A stretch of 64,000 nt of DNA from Novosphingobium sp. KCTC 2891 (GCF_025938155.1 NZ_JAPCZG010000001.1:248001-312000); one strand, 5' to 3'. Counted from the stretch's first letter, positions 52,581 to 61,847 are shown. Notes: generated from the letters alone by a model not told the origin. A program made the numbers and translations.

Positions 52581-53741
52581 ATGCTCGGCCGTCGCAATGT
52601 GCTGAAAACGCTCGCGCTGGGCGGGGCTGCCGGGCTGGCGGGAAGCGCCTTTCCGGTGCGGATGGCTTTCGCCGCGGCCGCCACCGACCAGCGCTTCGTG
52701 TTCGTGATCCAGCGCGGCGCCGCCGATGGCCTGCACATCGTGCCGCCGCTGGGTGATCCGGGCTATGCGCCCTTGCGCGGCCGGTTGCTCGGCAGCCTGC
52801 AGAGCGCGCACAAGATCGACGGCACGTTCTCGCTCCATCCCGCGCTGACGCGCACCGCGTCGATGTTCGGCCAGCATCAGGCCATGGCCATCCATGCGGT
52901 TGCCTCGGCCTATCGGGATCGCTCGCATTTCGATGGCCAGAACGTGCTCGAAACCGGCGGGCGCGGCCCCTATTCGGAACCGGACGGCTGGCTCAACCGC
53001 CTGCTCGCGGCGCTGCCTTCGGCCGAGGCACGGGCGCTGGCGCTCGCTCCCGACATTCCGATGGCGCTGCGCGGCAGCCGCGCGGTGGCCAGCTACGCGC
53101 CCTCGACCTTGCCCGAGGCGACCGAGGATCTCCTGCAACGGGTGTCGTCGCTTTACGCCGGCGATGCCCAGCTGGCGTCGCTGTGGCGATCCGCGCTCGA
53201 TACGCGCCGTGTCGCCGAAGGGGCGGACCAGTCCGCCACCGGCAACAGCGGCGCCGTGATCGGCGCGCTGGCGGCGCGGCTGCTGCGCCCGGCCGATGGG
53301 GCGCGGGTGCTGATGATCGAAACTTCCGGCTGGGACACGCACAGCAGCCAGGCGCTGCGGCTGAAGACCCGGCTGCGCTCGCTCGATGACCTGATCGGCG
53401 CGCTGGCCGATGGCCTGGGGCCGGCGTGGAACAGCACGATGGTGCTCGTCGCCACGGAGTTCGGCCGCACCGCCGCCGTGAACGGCACCGACGGCACCGA
53501 CCATGGCACCGCCAGCGCGGCGCTGCTGCTGGGCGGCGCGCTGCGGGGCGGCGGCACGGTTCATGCGGACTGGCCGGGCCTTGGCCAGAACGCGCTCTAC
53601 GAAGCGCGCGATCTCAGGCCCACGCTCCCGCTCGAAGGCGTCATCACCGGTGCCCTTGCGCGCCACTATGCGCTTGATCCCGCGCGGCTCGCTGCCATGC
53701 TCTATCCCGAACAGGCGGGGCTGAAGCCGGTTCTGGTCTAG
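52581..53741 (+). CDS. DUF1501-family protein with Tat-like signal
   Basis: 386 residues. The N-terminus MLGRRNVLKTLALGGAAG has a twin-arginine motif, so export of a folded protein is likely. Body segments FVFVIQRGAADGLHIVPP, DRSHFDGQNVLETGG and ETSGWDTHSSQ match DUF1501, which belongs to the sulphatase/alkaline phosphatase-like superfamily. It follows the DUF1800 gene by two bases. The pair is probably one functional unit of unknown role. It is convergent with the K+ channel gene and overlaps it by four bases. Confidence 0.88.
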   Translation: MLGRRNVLKTLALGGAAGLAGSAFPVRMAFAAAATDQRFVFVIQRGAADGLHIVPPLGDPGYAPLRGRLLGSLQSAHKIDGTFSLHPALTRTASMFGQHQAMAIHAVASAYRDRSHFDGQNVLETGGRGPYSEPDGWLNRLLAALPSAEARALALAPDIPMALRGSRAVASYAPSTLPEATEDLLQRVSSLYAGDAQLASLWRSALDTRRVAEGADQSATGNSGAVIGALAARLLRPADGARVLMIETSGWDTHSSQALRLKTRLRSLDDLIGALADGLGPAWNSTMVLVATEFGRTAAVNGTDGTDHGTASAALLLGGALRGGGTVHADWPGLGQNALYEARDLRPTLPLEGVITGALARHYALDPARLAAMLYPEQAGLKPVLV

Positions 53742-54844
53742 CCGATGAAGCCGCGGCCCTGCCGCACCGGACGCGCGGGCGCGGAGAAGATCGCGCCTGC
53801 CGAAAGCCGGCTGCCGCGCACCACCAGCATGACCTGATCGCCTGCTTCGATCTTCACGTCCTCGCCCGGATGCTCGATCGCCTGCCCGCCCACGCGGTCG
53901 ATGCGCACGATGAAGAACGCGCCGTTGCCGCGCCGCTCGGCTTCGCCCACCGTCTCGCCTGTCAGCGCGCCCTTGTCCGCCGCGCGCACCACTTCCAGGT
54001 CCAGGCCGAAATCGTGGAGGTTGCGCTTCACGTCGCCGATGTCGGCGCCGTCGGTCATCGCGTCGGTCGCGGGATAGAGGATCAGTTCGGTGATCCGCTC
54101 GGCGCCGATGTGCGTGGGCAGCACCACCTTGTCGGCGCCGGCGTGGAACAGCTTGTTCTCGGTGGTCGGCGCCTCGCCCCGGGCGATGATCTTGACCGCC
54201 GGGTTCAGGTTCTTGGCCGAAAGCGTGATGAACACGTTGGCGGCATCGTCGGGCAGAACGGTCGCCAGCACGCGCGCGCGGTCGATACCGGCGGCTTTCA
54301 GCGTTTCCTCGTGTGTCGCTTCGCCCACCAGCGTCAGGTAGCCGTGCGCCTTGGCCTCCTCGGCTTTCGCCACGCTGCGCTCCAGGATCAGGAACGGGTG
54401 GCGCGCTTCGGTCAGCGCCTTGGCCAGTTGGACGCCGATCCGGCCATAGCCGCAGATGATCGCGTGGTTCGACAGCTTCTCGATTTCGGTATGCATGCGA
54501 TCAAGCCCCAGCAGGCGGCGGAACTGGAAGAGGGTGAACACCTGCACCAGCGCGCCGGTCAGCACGATCATCCCGGTGCAGCCCAGCACGATGGTGATCG
54601 TCGTCCAGACGCGCAGGAACGTGGTGTCGATCGGCCGGACTTCGCCATAGCCGACCGAGAAGATGGTGAGCAGCACCATGTAGGCTGCATCGCCCAGCGG
54701 CCAGCCCGCGCGAACATAGCCCATCGTGGAAATGCAGAACAGCGCGGCGACATAGATCACCGTGCCCGACAGCAGCCGCAGCGGCGAGCCGAGCACCGTG
54801 TTTGCGCCCTCCGAGAAGGCCGAACGTTCGCTGTTCTGATCCAT
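53738..54844 (-). CDS. Potassium channel protein with RCK (TrkA-N) domain
   Basis: 368 residues. Two membrane helices (about 26-42 and 75-105) flank a pore whose selectivity filter reads SVGYG (residues 63-67), the K+ signature, here followed by Glu instead of the usual Asp. Then an RCK domain with the Rossmann loop ICGYGRIGVQLAK near residue 128, and a C-terminal RCK lobe with AGDQVMLVVRG. This is a MthK/YugO-like 2TM channel gated by cytoplasmic ligands. The gene is on its own, with the PLP enzyme gene 80 bases away on the same strand. Confidence 0.9.
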   Translation of the reverse strand: MDQNSERSAFSEGANTVLGSPLRLLSGTVIYVAALFCISTMGYVRAGWPLGDAAYMVLLTIFSVGYGEVRPIDTTFLRVWTTITIVLGCTGMIVLTGALVQVFTLFQFRRLLGLDRMHTEIEKLSNHAIICGYGRIGVQLAKALTEARHPFLILERSVAKAEEAKAHGYLTLVGEATHEETLKAAGIDRARVLATVLPDDAANVFITLSAKNLNPAVKIIARGEAPTTENKLFHAGADKVVLPTHIGAERITELILYPATDAMTDGADIGDVKRNLHDFGLDLEVVRAADKGALTGETVGEAERRGNGAFFIVRIDRVGGQAIEHPGEDVKIEAGDQVMLVVRGSRLSAGAIFSAPARPVRQGRGFIG

Positions 54845-54924
54845 GCCGCCCCTTCGTCCGCGCCCGTACTGGAGCAGCGGACGGGGGCTTGTCCAGCGCC
54901 TCGGCCCTGATGGCGCCTCTGTCG

Positions 54925-56208
54925 TCAGACCGCGTCGAGCGCCTGCGCGAAATCGGCGATCAGGTCGTCCGCGTCTTCGATACCGATGGATATGCGCACA
55001 AGGTTGTCCGTGATCCCCAGCAGCGCCTTGCGTTCGTCTGGCACCGAAAGGTGCGTCATTGCCGCCGGATGGCTCGCCAGCGTCTCGGTGCCGCCAAGGC
55101 TCACCGCCAGCTTGGCCAGGCGCAGCGCGTCAAGGAAGCGGAAGCTCTCCGCTTCGCCCCCCTTGATGAACAGCGAGAACGTGCTGCCCGCGCCCGAACA
55201 ATGCCGATCGAAGATGTCCTGCTGGCGCGGATCGGCGATCATGCCCAGATAGCCCAGCCCTTCGACCTTGGGATGCTCGGCCAGAAAGGCGCAGACCTTG
55301 GCCGCGTTCTCGCCAGCGCGGGTCATGCGCAGTTCCACCGTCTCCAGGCTGCGCAGCAGCATCCAGGACGAATAGGGATCGAGGATGGTGCCCATCACGT
55401 TGCGCAGCGAACGGATCGGATCCATCCAGCGCTTCGCGCCCGAAAGCCCGCCCGCGACAAGGTCGGAATGGCCGCCGACATACTTGGTCAGCGAATAGAC
55501 CACGATATCCGCGCCGTGCAGCAGCGGCTGCTGCCACAGCGGGCCGAGGAAAGTGTTGTCGATGGCGATGGGCGGGCCGTCGGTGCCCAGCACGGCATCG
55601 CGCGCCTGCCCCACGGCCTCGATATCGACCAGCGCGTTGGTCGGGTTCGCCGGGCTTTCCAGATAGACCAGCGCCAGCTTGCCGCCCTTCTGCGCGGCCA
55701 GCACCTTGCCCTGCTCAAGGATCGCCTCGATTTCCGCGCGCGATGCGCCGGCGGGAAAATCGAGGTAGGAAACGCCGAAGCGCGACAACACCTTGGCGAT
55801 ATAGGTTTCGGTCGCGGCATAGAGGGGGCCGGAATGGACCACCACGTCGCCCTGGCTGCACTGCGCCAGCAGCAGCGTGGCGATGGCCGACATCCCGCTG
55901 GAGAAGACGAGGCTGTCCTCCGCCCCATCCCAGATCGAAAGGCGGTCCTCCAGAATCTCCTGGTCCGGCCCATTGAACCGGCCATAGACCAGGCCGTCCG
56001 CGCCGCCCGGCCGCTTGCCGGTGATCCCTTCGAAATGGCGCTTGCCCGCCGCCGCGCTTTCGAAGGCGAACGTCGATGTCAGGAAGATAGGCGGCTTCAG
56101 CGCGCCTTCCGACAGACGGGGATCATAGCCATGCCCCATCATCAGCGTCGAGGGCTTCAACTGGCGTCCGCCGAGCGTGGGGGGCTGGCGCTTGGTGCGG
56201 TCGGTCAT
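54925..56208 (-). CDS. Cystathionine gamma-synthase-family PLP enzyme
   Basis: 427 residues of the Cys/Met-metabolism PLP family. Lys242 in YSLTKYVGGHSDLV is the PLP lysine. VYGRFNGPDQEILEDRL, FSSGMSAI and ESPANPTN are family marks. Members include cystathionine gamma-synthase, gamma-lyase and methionine gamma-lyase; the specific reaction is not resolved. No met or cys genes surround it. A TGAAACC/GGTTTCA inverted repeat lies about 19 bases before the start, a possible operator. Confidence 0.9.
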   Translation of the reverse strand: MTDRTKRQPPTLGGRQLKPSTLMMGHGYDPRLSEGALKPPIFLTSTFAFESAAAGKRHFEGITGKRPGGADGLVYGRFNGPDQEILEDRLSIWDGAEDSLVFSSGMSAIATLLLAQCSQGDVVVHSGPLYAATETYIAKVLSRFGVSYLDFPAGASRAEIEAILEQGKVLAAQKGGKLALVYLESPANPTNALVDIEAVGQARDAVLGTDGPPIAIDNTFLGPLWQQPLLHGADIVVYSLTKYVGGHSDLVAGGLSGAKRWMDPIRSLRNVMGTILDPYSSWMLLRSLETVELRMTRAGENAAKVCAFLAEHPKVEGLGYLGMIADPRQQDIFDRHCSGAGSTFSLFIKGGEAESFRFLDALRLAKLAVSLGGTETLASHPAAMTHLSVPDERKALLGITDNLVRISIGIEDADDLIADFAQALDAV

Positions 56209-56226
56209 GCGGCGGGTATCCTCTCG

Positions 56227-56245
56227 TGAAACCGTGTTGGTTTCA
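56227..56245. promoter_or_regulatory. 7-bp inverted repeat before the PLP enzyme gene
   Basis: TGAAACC (56227-56233) and GGTTTCA (56239-56245) form a perfect palindrome with a 5-base gap, in the 67-base stretch between the HupE-like gene and the PLP enzyme start. Operator-like, unproven. Confidence 0.4.
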
Positions 56246-56275
56246 TGTGTAACTGTCAGGGGCGCGGTTGGCCAG

Positions 56276-57406
56276 TCAAAGCCCGCCGAGCCGCTCCACC
56301 AGCCAGACCAGCGCGGCCGTGCCGGTGAACGCGGCGAGAACGAGCCGCACGGCGCTTCCGTTCCGCAGGCGCGGCAAGGTCATCAGCAAGGGCAGGGCGC
56401 CCAGCACCACCAGCAGCTGCACCGCCTCGATCCCCACGTTGAAACCCAGGATCGCGGTCAGCCGCGTGGCCGTGCCCAACCCGAAGTTGGCGATGGTGGT
56501 GGCAAAGGCCAGACCGTGGACCAGTCCGAACAGCCCGGCCACCACCGCCTCGCGTCCGGGAAAGATCGGGCGCGCCGCGTGGACCGCGGACACCAGCACC
56601 GAAAAGGCGATGCCCGCTTCCACCGGGGCGGCGGGCAGGCGCGCGCCCAGCAGCGCGGCGGCGATCAGGGTCAGGCTGTGGCCCAGCGTGAAGGCGGTGA
56701 CGATCCCTGCAAGATGCCGCACCGTCGCCCGCGCGGCGCGGCGCTCGCCCCAGCGTCCGCCCTGCGCCAGCAGCGGCGCGGGCAGCAGCAGGGCCAGCAG
56801 GAACAGCAGGTGGTCATACCCTTCGGCGATGTGCCGCGCGCCCAGGCGAAAGGCGCTGGCGAACAACGAGGGCAGCGTCGCCGCGCCGCGATCCACCGTC
56901 AGGCTGGGCCGCGCCGCCGTCAGCGCGCCGACCAGCTCGCGCGTTTCCGCGGTGCCGCCGGCCAGATCGCCGCCGATCACCAACAGCGCGAAATGGGTCG
57001 GCACCTCGCGCGTGATGACCCGCCAGTCGATGCGAAAATGCCGGTCGCCTGCGCCGGGCGGGGGGATGAGGACGAGACTGGCGTGCAGGTCCGGCGGGCC
57101 GGCAATGGTCTCGAAGGCCAGCCGCCGCACGCGCACCTGCCACGCGCGCCCATCCGGCGCCGTCACCGCCATGTGGCCCAGCAGATATCCCCGCGCCGCG
57201 CGCAGGCTGTCCGGGTGGTTGTCGATGGCAAGCCCGGTGGCATAGCCGAACTCGCTTTGCGGCACGACCACGTCGGCGGTCACCGCGCCGGGGGCAAGAT
57301 CCAGCCTGATCTCCGAATTGGGCGTCAGGTGCGCCGCCGCCGGGGCGGCCCATATCGCCAGCAGCACCGCAAGCCCGGCCAGCAGCCGGCGCCCTGCGTC
57401 AATCAT
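56276..57406 (-). CDS. HupE/UreJ-like membrane protein with long N-terminal domain
   Basis: 376 residues. A cleavable signal (LLAGLAVLLAIWAAPAAAHL) is followed by a soluble extracytoplasmic domain to about residue 200, then six or so membrane helices. The first helix carries HIAEGYDHLLFL, an H..DH motif of the HupE/UreJ family, with GHSLTLIAAALL and GLVHGLAFA as further family marks. Classical HupE proteins move nickel or cobalt, but this long form is only distantly related and no nickel-enzyme genes are near. It overlaps the TPR gene by 8 bases and is the last gene of the DUF4331 operon. Confidence 0.82.
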   Translation of the reverse strand: MIDAGRRLLAGLAVLLAIWAAPAAAHLTPNSEIRLDLAPGAVTADVVVPQSEFGYATGLAIDNHPDSLRAARGYLLGHMAVTAPDGRAWQVRVRRLAFETIAGPPDLHASLVLIPPPGAGDRHFRIDWRVITREVPTHFALLVIGGDLAGGTAETRELVGALTAARPSLTVDRGAATLPSLFASAFRLGARHIAEGYDHLLFLLALLLPAPLLAQGGRWGERRAARATVRHLAGIVTAFTLGHSLTLIAAALLGARLPAAPVEAGIAFSVLVSAVHAARPIFPGREAVVAGLFGLVHGLAFATTIANFGLGTATRLTAILGFNVGIEAVQLLVVLGALPLLMTLPRLRNGSAVRLVLAAFTGTAALVWLVERLGGL

Positions 57407-58757
57407 GCCCGAACCACACGAACCGCGCCGCCGGATCGGCGGCCTTCGGATTGATCTTCAGCGCCGCCGTGCGTGCGGCCTCGGCTGCGCCGCCGCGTCC
57501 CAGCGCGTCGAGCGCCTCTGCCTTCTGGAGCAGCAGCAGCGCCGAACGCCAGCCGCCGCGCTCGGCTTTGTCGATGGTCGCCAGCGCGCCCGCCGCATCG
57601 CCCGTCAGCAATTGCGCGCGCGCCAGCAGCGCCAGCGTCGCGCCGTGCGGGCGCCGCGCCGCATCCGCGCGCGCCAGCACCAACGCCCGCGCCGGATCGC
57701 CCACCGCCAGTTCGTGCTCGGCGGCATGGGCGGCGGCCGCTTCGGGCAGCACCTGCACCCGCCGCGCCCAGATCGCGCCGGCGCGCGCGGCCCATTGGCG
57801 GCTTTCGTCCCGCTTGCCCTGCAAGCGCAGCAGGTGCGCCAGCGCGTCCATCACTTCGGGCGCTTGGGTGTGCTCGGCCAGCGCGGCATAGCGAGTGGCC
57901 GCCACGTCCGGGCGCCCCTCGACTGCTTCCTGCTGCGCGGCGAAGGCCTGCGCCAGCCACTGCCCCGGAAACACGCCGTCGGCATAGCGCACCCAGCGTC
58001 CCGCCGCCGCCCAGTCGCCCACGGCATAGGCCACGGTCGCGCGTTGCAGCGCCGCGCTCGCCAGCGCCTGCCGGGTCAGCCGCTTGCCGCGCAGCACCGC
58101 GTTCACACGGCGGCGCGCCAGTTCGGGATCGCCGGTGCGCAGCGCCAGCATCGATTGGCGCAGCGCCAGCCCGGCATTGTTCGCCGCCGCTTCGGCGCGG
58201 CCATAATCCTCGCGCGCGCTGGCATAATCGCCGCGCTGCATCGCCCCATCACCGCGCAGCGCCCATGCGCTCGACGCCTCGTCGGGCAGCGGCCTGGCCT
58301 TTTGCGCGTCGAAGCGCGTCAGCGCCTTCTCCACGTCATCCAGCCGGTGCAGCGTGTTCGACAGCGCCGCGCGCGACAGGCTGGGGCCGGCGGGAAAGTC
58401 CGCCAGCGCGATGGCCTCGTCCAGCGTGCGGTCGGCCTCGGCCAGATCGTCCCAGTTTCCGGTCAGGCGGTAACGGCCCACCAGCGTATCGCCCAGGATT
58501 TCAAGATGGAGCCAGTCCTTCTGGCCGCGCGCGATCCGTTCGCGCGCGCCGTCGATCTGCACGTTCGCGGCGGTAATGGCCTCTGCGGCGGTCTTCGGGC
58601 CGAACCACGGGTGGATCTCGGCCGGCACCGGGTCGGGCGGTCCCTGACGATGCCGCCAGCGCTGCACGCCATAGCCGGTCGCCGCCACCACCAGCACGGC
58701 CAGCAGCAGCAGCCACGGCCAGCGGACCCGCACGCTCCTCTGCGCGTCACGCGTCAT
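57399..58757 (-). CDS. Membrane-anchored tetratricopeptide-repeat protein
   Basis: 452 residues from ATG 58757. One N-terminal membrane helix (RWPWLLLLAVLVVAATGYG), then a periplasm-facing helical solenoid with about eight TPR-like repeats, for example AMQRGDYASAREDYGRAEAA, YAVGDWAAAGRWVRYAD and ALATIDKAERGGWRSALLLL. TPR domains scaffold protein complexes. Its place between the DUF4331 pair and the HupE-like protein suggests it assembles or links them (inference). An upstream frame extension has no family character. Confidence 0.82.
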   Translation of the reverse strand: MTRDAQRSVRVRWPWLLLLAVLVVAATGYGVQRWRHRQGPPDPVPAEIHPWFGPKTAAEAITAANVQIDGARERIARGQKDWLHLEILGDTLVGRYRLTGNWDDLAEADRTLDEAIALADFPAGPSLSRAALSNTLHRLDDVEKALTRFDAQKARPLPDEASSAWALRGDGAMQRGDYASAREDYGRAEAAANNAGLALRQSMLALRTGDPELARRRVNAVLRGKRLTRQALASAALQRATVAYAVGDWAAAGRWVRYADGVFPGQWLAQAFAAQQEAVEGRPDVAATRYAALAEHTQAPEVMDALAHLLRLQGKRDESRQWAARAGAIWARRVQVLPEAAAAHAAEHELAVGDPARALVLARADAARRPHGATLALLARAQLLTGDAAGALATIDKAERGGWRSALLLLQKAEALDALGRGGAAEAARTAALKINPKAADPAARFVWFGHD

Positions 58758-58782
58758 GCTGCCGGCGATCCGAAAACGGCGA

Positions 58783-59526
58783 TCAGGATGTCTTGGCGCA
58801 GAGCTTGAGGCCGAGGCCCACCAGATCGTCGCCAATCAGGTGGAACAGCTCGCCAAGATCGGCCTTCTCTTCCTCCAGATACTTGTCGCTCGCGTCCACC
58901 CCCGGATTGTCATCGTTGTATTCGACCTTCTTCGGGCCACGGATCAGCGCGGTGGCGACCGCCGGATTGCCCATGCGGTCCACGTTGACATAGCCCGCAT
59001 CCGCATCGGTGCGGAAATCGAAGCCGCTGCCCGTGCCGCTCGCCACCGTGGGCGATCCGTTCGGCGCGGCGAGGAACGGGAAGTTCAGGCTGAACGGCTT
59101 GTCGTTGGATGGCGGGTCGAGCGGGATATTGGCCAGCGTGTTCGGTCCCTGCCCCGATGCGCTCATGTCAAGGAACAGCGTGGCCAGCAGCAGGTCCACC
59201 ACCGGGTCCGACGGATGGCGCCCGTTGGGCCAGCGCGTGGGGCGGGTCAGGTCCAGCTTCAGCGTGTCGGGGATGATGATGCCCTTCAGCGTCGAGGTCG
59301 CCCCCGTCTGCCCCTGGATCTGCTGGCTGAAGCAGGGCGTCACGTCATAGGCGATTTCGCTCGGCGTGGGCGTGGGGGTGGGCGTGCCGGTCGTGCTGGG
59401 CTGCGGCGCTGGCACCACCACCACGCTGCCCGCGCCGTCCTCTCCGCAGGCGGCCAGCGTCAGAGCGAGCGCGACGGGCGCGCCGAACAGCATCGCGGCG
59501 CGGGAAAGCGAGAAGCGCGCCATCAC
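58783..59526 (-). CDS. DUF4331-type lipoprotein (second half of a split pair)
   Basis: 247 residues. The start (GTG 59526, or the ATG three bases later) overlaps the preceding stop by four bases. Signal peptide with lipobox LTLAAC at Cys27, then a Thr/Pro-rich linker (STTGTPTPTPTPSEIAYD). The body has DTLKLDLTRPTRWPNGR and HPSDPVVDLLLATLFLD, matching the C-terminal half of DUF4331. The family is usually one protein of about 450-500 residues. Function unknown. The pair likely makes a two-chain complex (inference). Confidence 0.78.
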   Translation of the reverse strand: MMARFSLSRAAMLFGAPVALALTLAACGEDGAGSVVVVPAPQPSTTGTPTPTPTPSEIAYDVTPCFSQQIQGQTGATSTLKGIIIPDTLKLDLTRPTRWPNGRHPSDPVVDLLLATLFLDMSASGQGPNTLANIPLDPPSNDKPFSLNFPFLAAPNGSPTVASGTGSGFDFRTDADAGYVNVDRMGNPAVATALIRGPKKVEYNDDNPGVDASDKYLEEEKADLGELFHLIGDDLVGLGLKLCAKTS

Positions 59527-60185
59527 AGGTTCCCTCCGAAGCGCAGGGTCTGGCCCCAGAACTCAAGCTGGCTCACGTCGCCGCCAAAGTTCGCGTCGGG
59601 AATCTCGAACACCACGGCGGTGTCGTTCTGCCCGTCGAAGAAATTGCGGTTGTTGCGGATGCGGACCTGCCCGAACGAGCGCGTCTCGCGGAAGCCGATC
59701 AGGTCGAAGAAGAACGGTTCGTCGAACAGCCCGGCGCGGGCCTTCACCCCGTCCTTCTCAAGGTTCGTCTCGACCGGTCCCTCGATCGTGCCCACGCCCG
59801 GCACGCCCTCGAACCGCACCCCCCAGTCGTTCGCGCCCGCGCCCTTGCCGAAGCGCGCCTTGATGGTGAACTCGTCGGTGGTGCCCGGTGCCTTGGTCGA
59901 AATGTGGATCTTGTAGAGCACATCGCGGTCGTAATAGCTCGGCGCCGTGGTCGCGACCGGGCCGGCGAACGTCATCGCGATTTTCACCGTGCCGTTGGAA
60001 TGCCACGCGAACACGTCGGCGATGTCTGCCGGCACGTCGGGCGTGGTGTCGAAGCCGGCATCGGTGCGGGTCGGCGGGTCGAGATGGTCGGCGCTCTCCG
60101 CGCCGTCGGACGGCACCAGCACCAGCCCTGCCAGCGCGGCCGAAACCCCGCCTGCGGCCATCAATGTCCTGAATATCCTGCGCAC
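59523..60185 (-). CDS. DUF4331-type exported protein (first half of a split pair)
   Basis: 220 residues from a GTG at 60185 with GAGGGAC about 4 bases upstream. Signal segment TLMAAGGVSAALAGLVLVPS. The mature start SADHLDPPTRTDAG is the typical DUF4331 N-terminal motif (H-D-P core). A beta-rich body follows (VKIAMTFAGPVATTAPSYY, FGQVRIRNNRNFFDGQND). First gene of the operon DUF4331a-DUF4331b-TPR-HupE on the minus strand. I see nothing recognisable in the 177 bases upstream beyond GC-rich sequence. Confidence 0.8.
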   Translation of the reverse strand: MRRIFRTLMAAGGVSAALAGLVLVPSDGAESADHLDPPTRTDAGFDTTPDVPADIADVFAWHSNGTVKIAMTFAGPVATTAPSYYDRDVLYKIHISTKAPGTTDEFTIKARFGKGAGANDWGVRFEGVPGVGTIEGPVETNLEKDGVKARAGLFDEPFFFDLIGFRETRSFGQVRIRNNRNFFDGQNDTAVVFEIPDANFGGDVSQLEFWGQTLRFGGNL

Positions 60186-60362
60186 GGCGTCCCTCTTCCA
60201 AACCGACCGAAAGTTCGATTGCTGGTGCGCCCGCAACATACCCGCTCTGCATGTCGCCGCTGTGCCGTCCCTCACACAGGGGCACGCGCCGTTACACCGG
60301 CAGGATCAGGACGATTACTTACCGGCAAACGGCCCCGGCTGGGAAGGGGAAAAACGCCCCGC

Positions 60363-61772
60363 CTAGAGGCTCATGACGCTCGCCACGCCCCACACCACCG
60401 CCACGATCAGCACCGCGCCCGCAAGGTCCAGCATCAGCCCGGCACGCAGCACGCGCGGCATGGCGATATGGCCCGTGGCCCAGGCGATGGCGTTCGGTCC
60501 GGTCCCGGCGGGCAGCATGAAGCCCCAGCTCGCGGCGAGCGCGGCGGGCAGCGCCAGAAGGATGGGATCCGCGCCCAATGCCCCGCACAGTGCCGCGACC
60601 ACCGGCATGATCCCGCTTGCGGCGGCGATGTTGCTGGCGAATTCTGTGACCACGATGACGAAGCCCACCAGCACCAGCGCCACCACCGGCAGCGGCACCT
60701 TGGCCAGCGGCAGCATCGCCTGGCCCAGCCAGTCGGCGAGTCCCGATTCGCTCATGCCCATGGCCAGCGAAAGCCCGCCGCCGAACATCAGCACCACGTC
60801 CCACGGCGCGCGGTTGGCTTCCTTCCACACCAGCATCGGCCGTCCCGTCCCATCGGGCAGCACGAACAGGACAAGGCCCGCGATCGCCGCGATGGTCCCG
60901 TCGGTCAGCCCGCCCTTGGGAAACAGCGGCTCGGTGAGCGGCTGGGTCACCCACGCCAGCACCGCCAGCACGAACACGGGCAGCAGACGCTTTTCGGGCG
61001 TGGTCCATTCGCGCGAATGATCGATCGCCGCGCGCGCCGCCGCCGGATCGAAGGTATCCTCCGCCAGCCGGTGCACGCGCGCGATGATCCACGCCGCCAG
61101 CGGCACCGAAATCAGCACCACCGGCAATCCGAAGGCCGACCATTCGATGAAGCTGATCTTCACGCCCAGCGTCCGGTCCAGCAGCGCGACGGCGATCGCG
61201 TTGGTGGGCGTGCCCACGATCGTGCCATAGCCTCCCAGCGTCGCGGCAAAGGCCACGCCCATCGGCAGCGCGCCGGCCATGCCGCGCGTCTCGCCCTGTT
61301 CGACCCCGCCCGAAGCGAGGATCGCCAGCGCCATCGGCATCATGATCAGCGCGGTCGACGTGTTCGAGATCATCGTGGAGATCGTTGCCGTGGCCGCCAT
61401 CACCGCCAGCAGCAGGCGGAACGGGCTGGACCCTGCATGGCTCAGCATCGCCAGCGCCAGCCGCCGGTGCAGCCCGGTGCGCTCGATCGCCAGCGCCAGG
61501 AACGCGCCGCCGATGAACAGGAACATGATCGGCGAGTAATAGGCGCCCGCGGTCTTGTTGGCATCGGCCACGCCCGTCAGGGGCAGGATCACGAACGGCA
61601 GCAGCGCGGTTGCCGAAAGCGGCAGCGCCTCGCTCATCCACCATACAGCCATCCACCACACCAGCCCGGCGGTCAGCCAGGCCGCCACCGGCATCGCGGC
61701 GGGCGGGGCCAGCACCAGCGTGAGCGCGAAGCCCAGTGGTCCGGCCACCAAGGCCAGCTTGCGAATATCCAT
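60363..61772 (-). CDS. SLC13-family (DASS) anion/carboxylate permease
   Basis: 469 residues from ATG 61772 (MDIRKLALVAG). About 11-12 hydrophobic helices. DASS signature parts: WMSEALPLSATALLPFVILP, the SNTSTALIMMP motif with the Ser-Asn-Thr substrate/sodium site, and GTNAIA-like GTPTNAIAVA. ITMPVVA-type repeat marks appear as ASGIMPVVAA. Substrates of the family are dicarboxylates, citrate or sulphate with sodium. The specific one cannot be read. It stands alone. Confidence 0.9.
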   Translation of the reverse strand: MDIRKLALVAGPLGFALTLVLAPPAAMPVAAWLTAGLVWWMAVWWMSEALPLSATALLPFVILPLTGVADANKTAGAYYSPIMFLFIGGAFLALAIERTGLHRRLALAMLSHAGSSPFRLLLAVMAATATISTMISNTSTALIMMPMALAILASGGVEQGETRGMAGALPMGVAFAATLGGYGTIVGTPTNAIAVALLDRTLGVKISFIEWSAFGLPVVLISVPLAAWIIARVHRLAEDTFDPAAARAAIDHSREWTTPEKRLLPVFVLAVLAWVTQPLTEPLFPKGGLTDGTIAAIAGLVLFVLPDGTGRPMLVWKEANRAPWDVVLMFGGGLSLAMGMSESGLADWLGQAMLPLAKVPLPVVALVLVGFVIVVTEFASNIAAASGIMPVVAALCGALGADPILLALPAALAASWGFMLPAGTGPNAIAWATGHIAMPRVLRAGLMLDLAGAVLIVAVVWGVASVMSL

Positions 61773-61847
61773 GCCCCCAATGATCCCCTTTGTCTTTGCC
61801 GGGGGCGTAGCAGACGCGCGCGGGCCGGGGGAAGGGGAAGGCAACGC

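Noticed and set aside
59523..59526. Possible frameshift splitting one DUF4331 gene
   Set aside because: The second part has its own signal peptide and lipobox, and the GTGA overlap is like the other couplings in the operon, so two real genes are more likely than a sequencing or mutation break.
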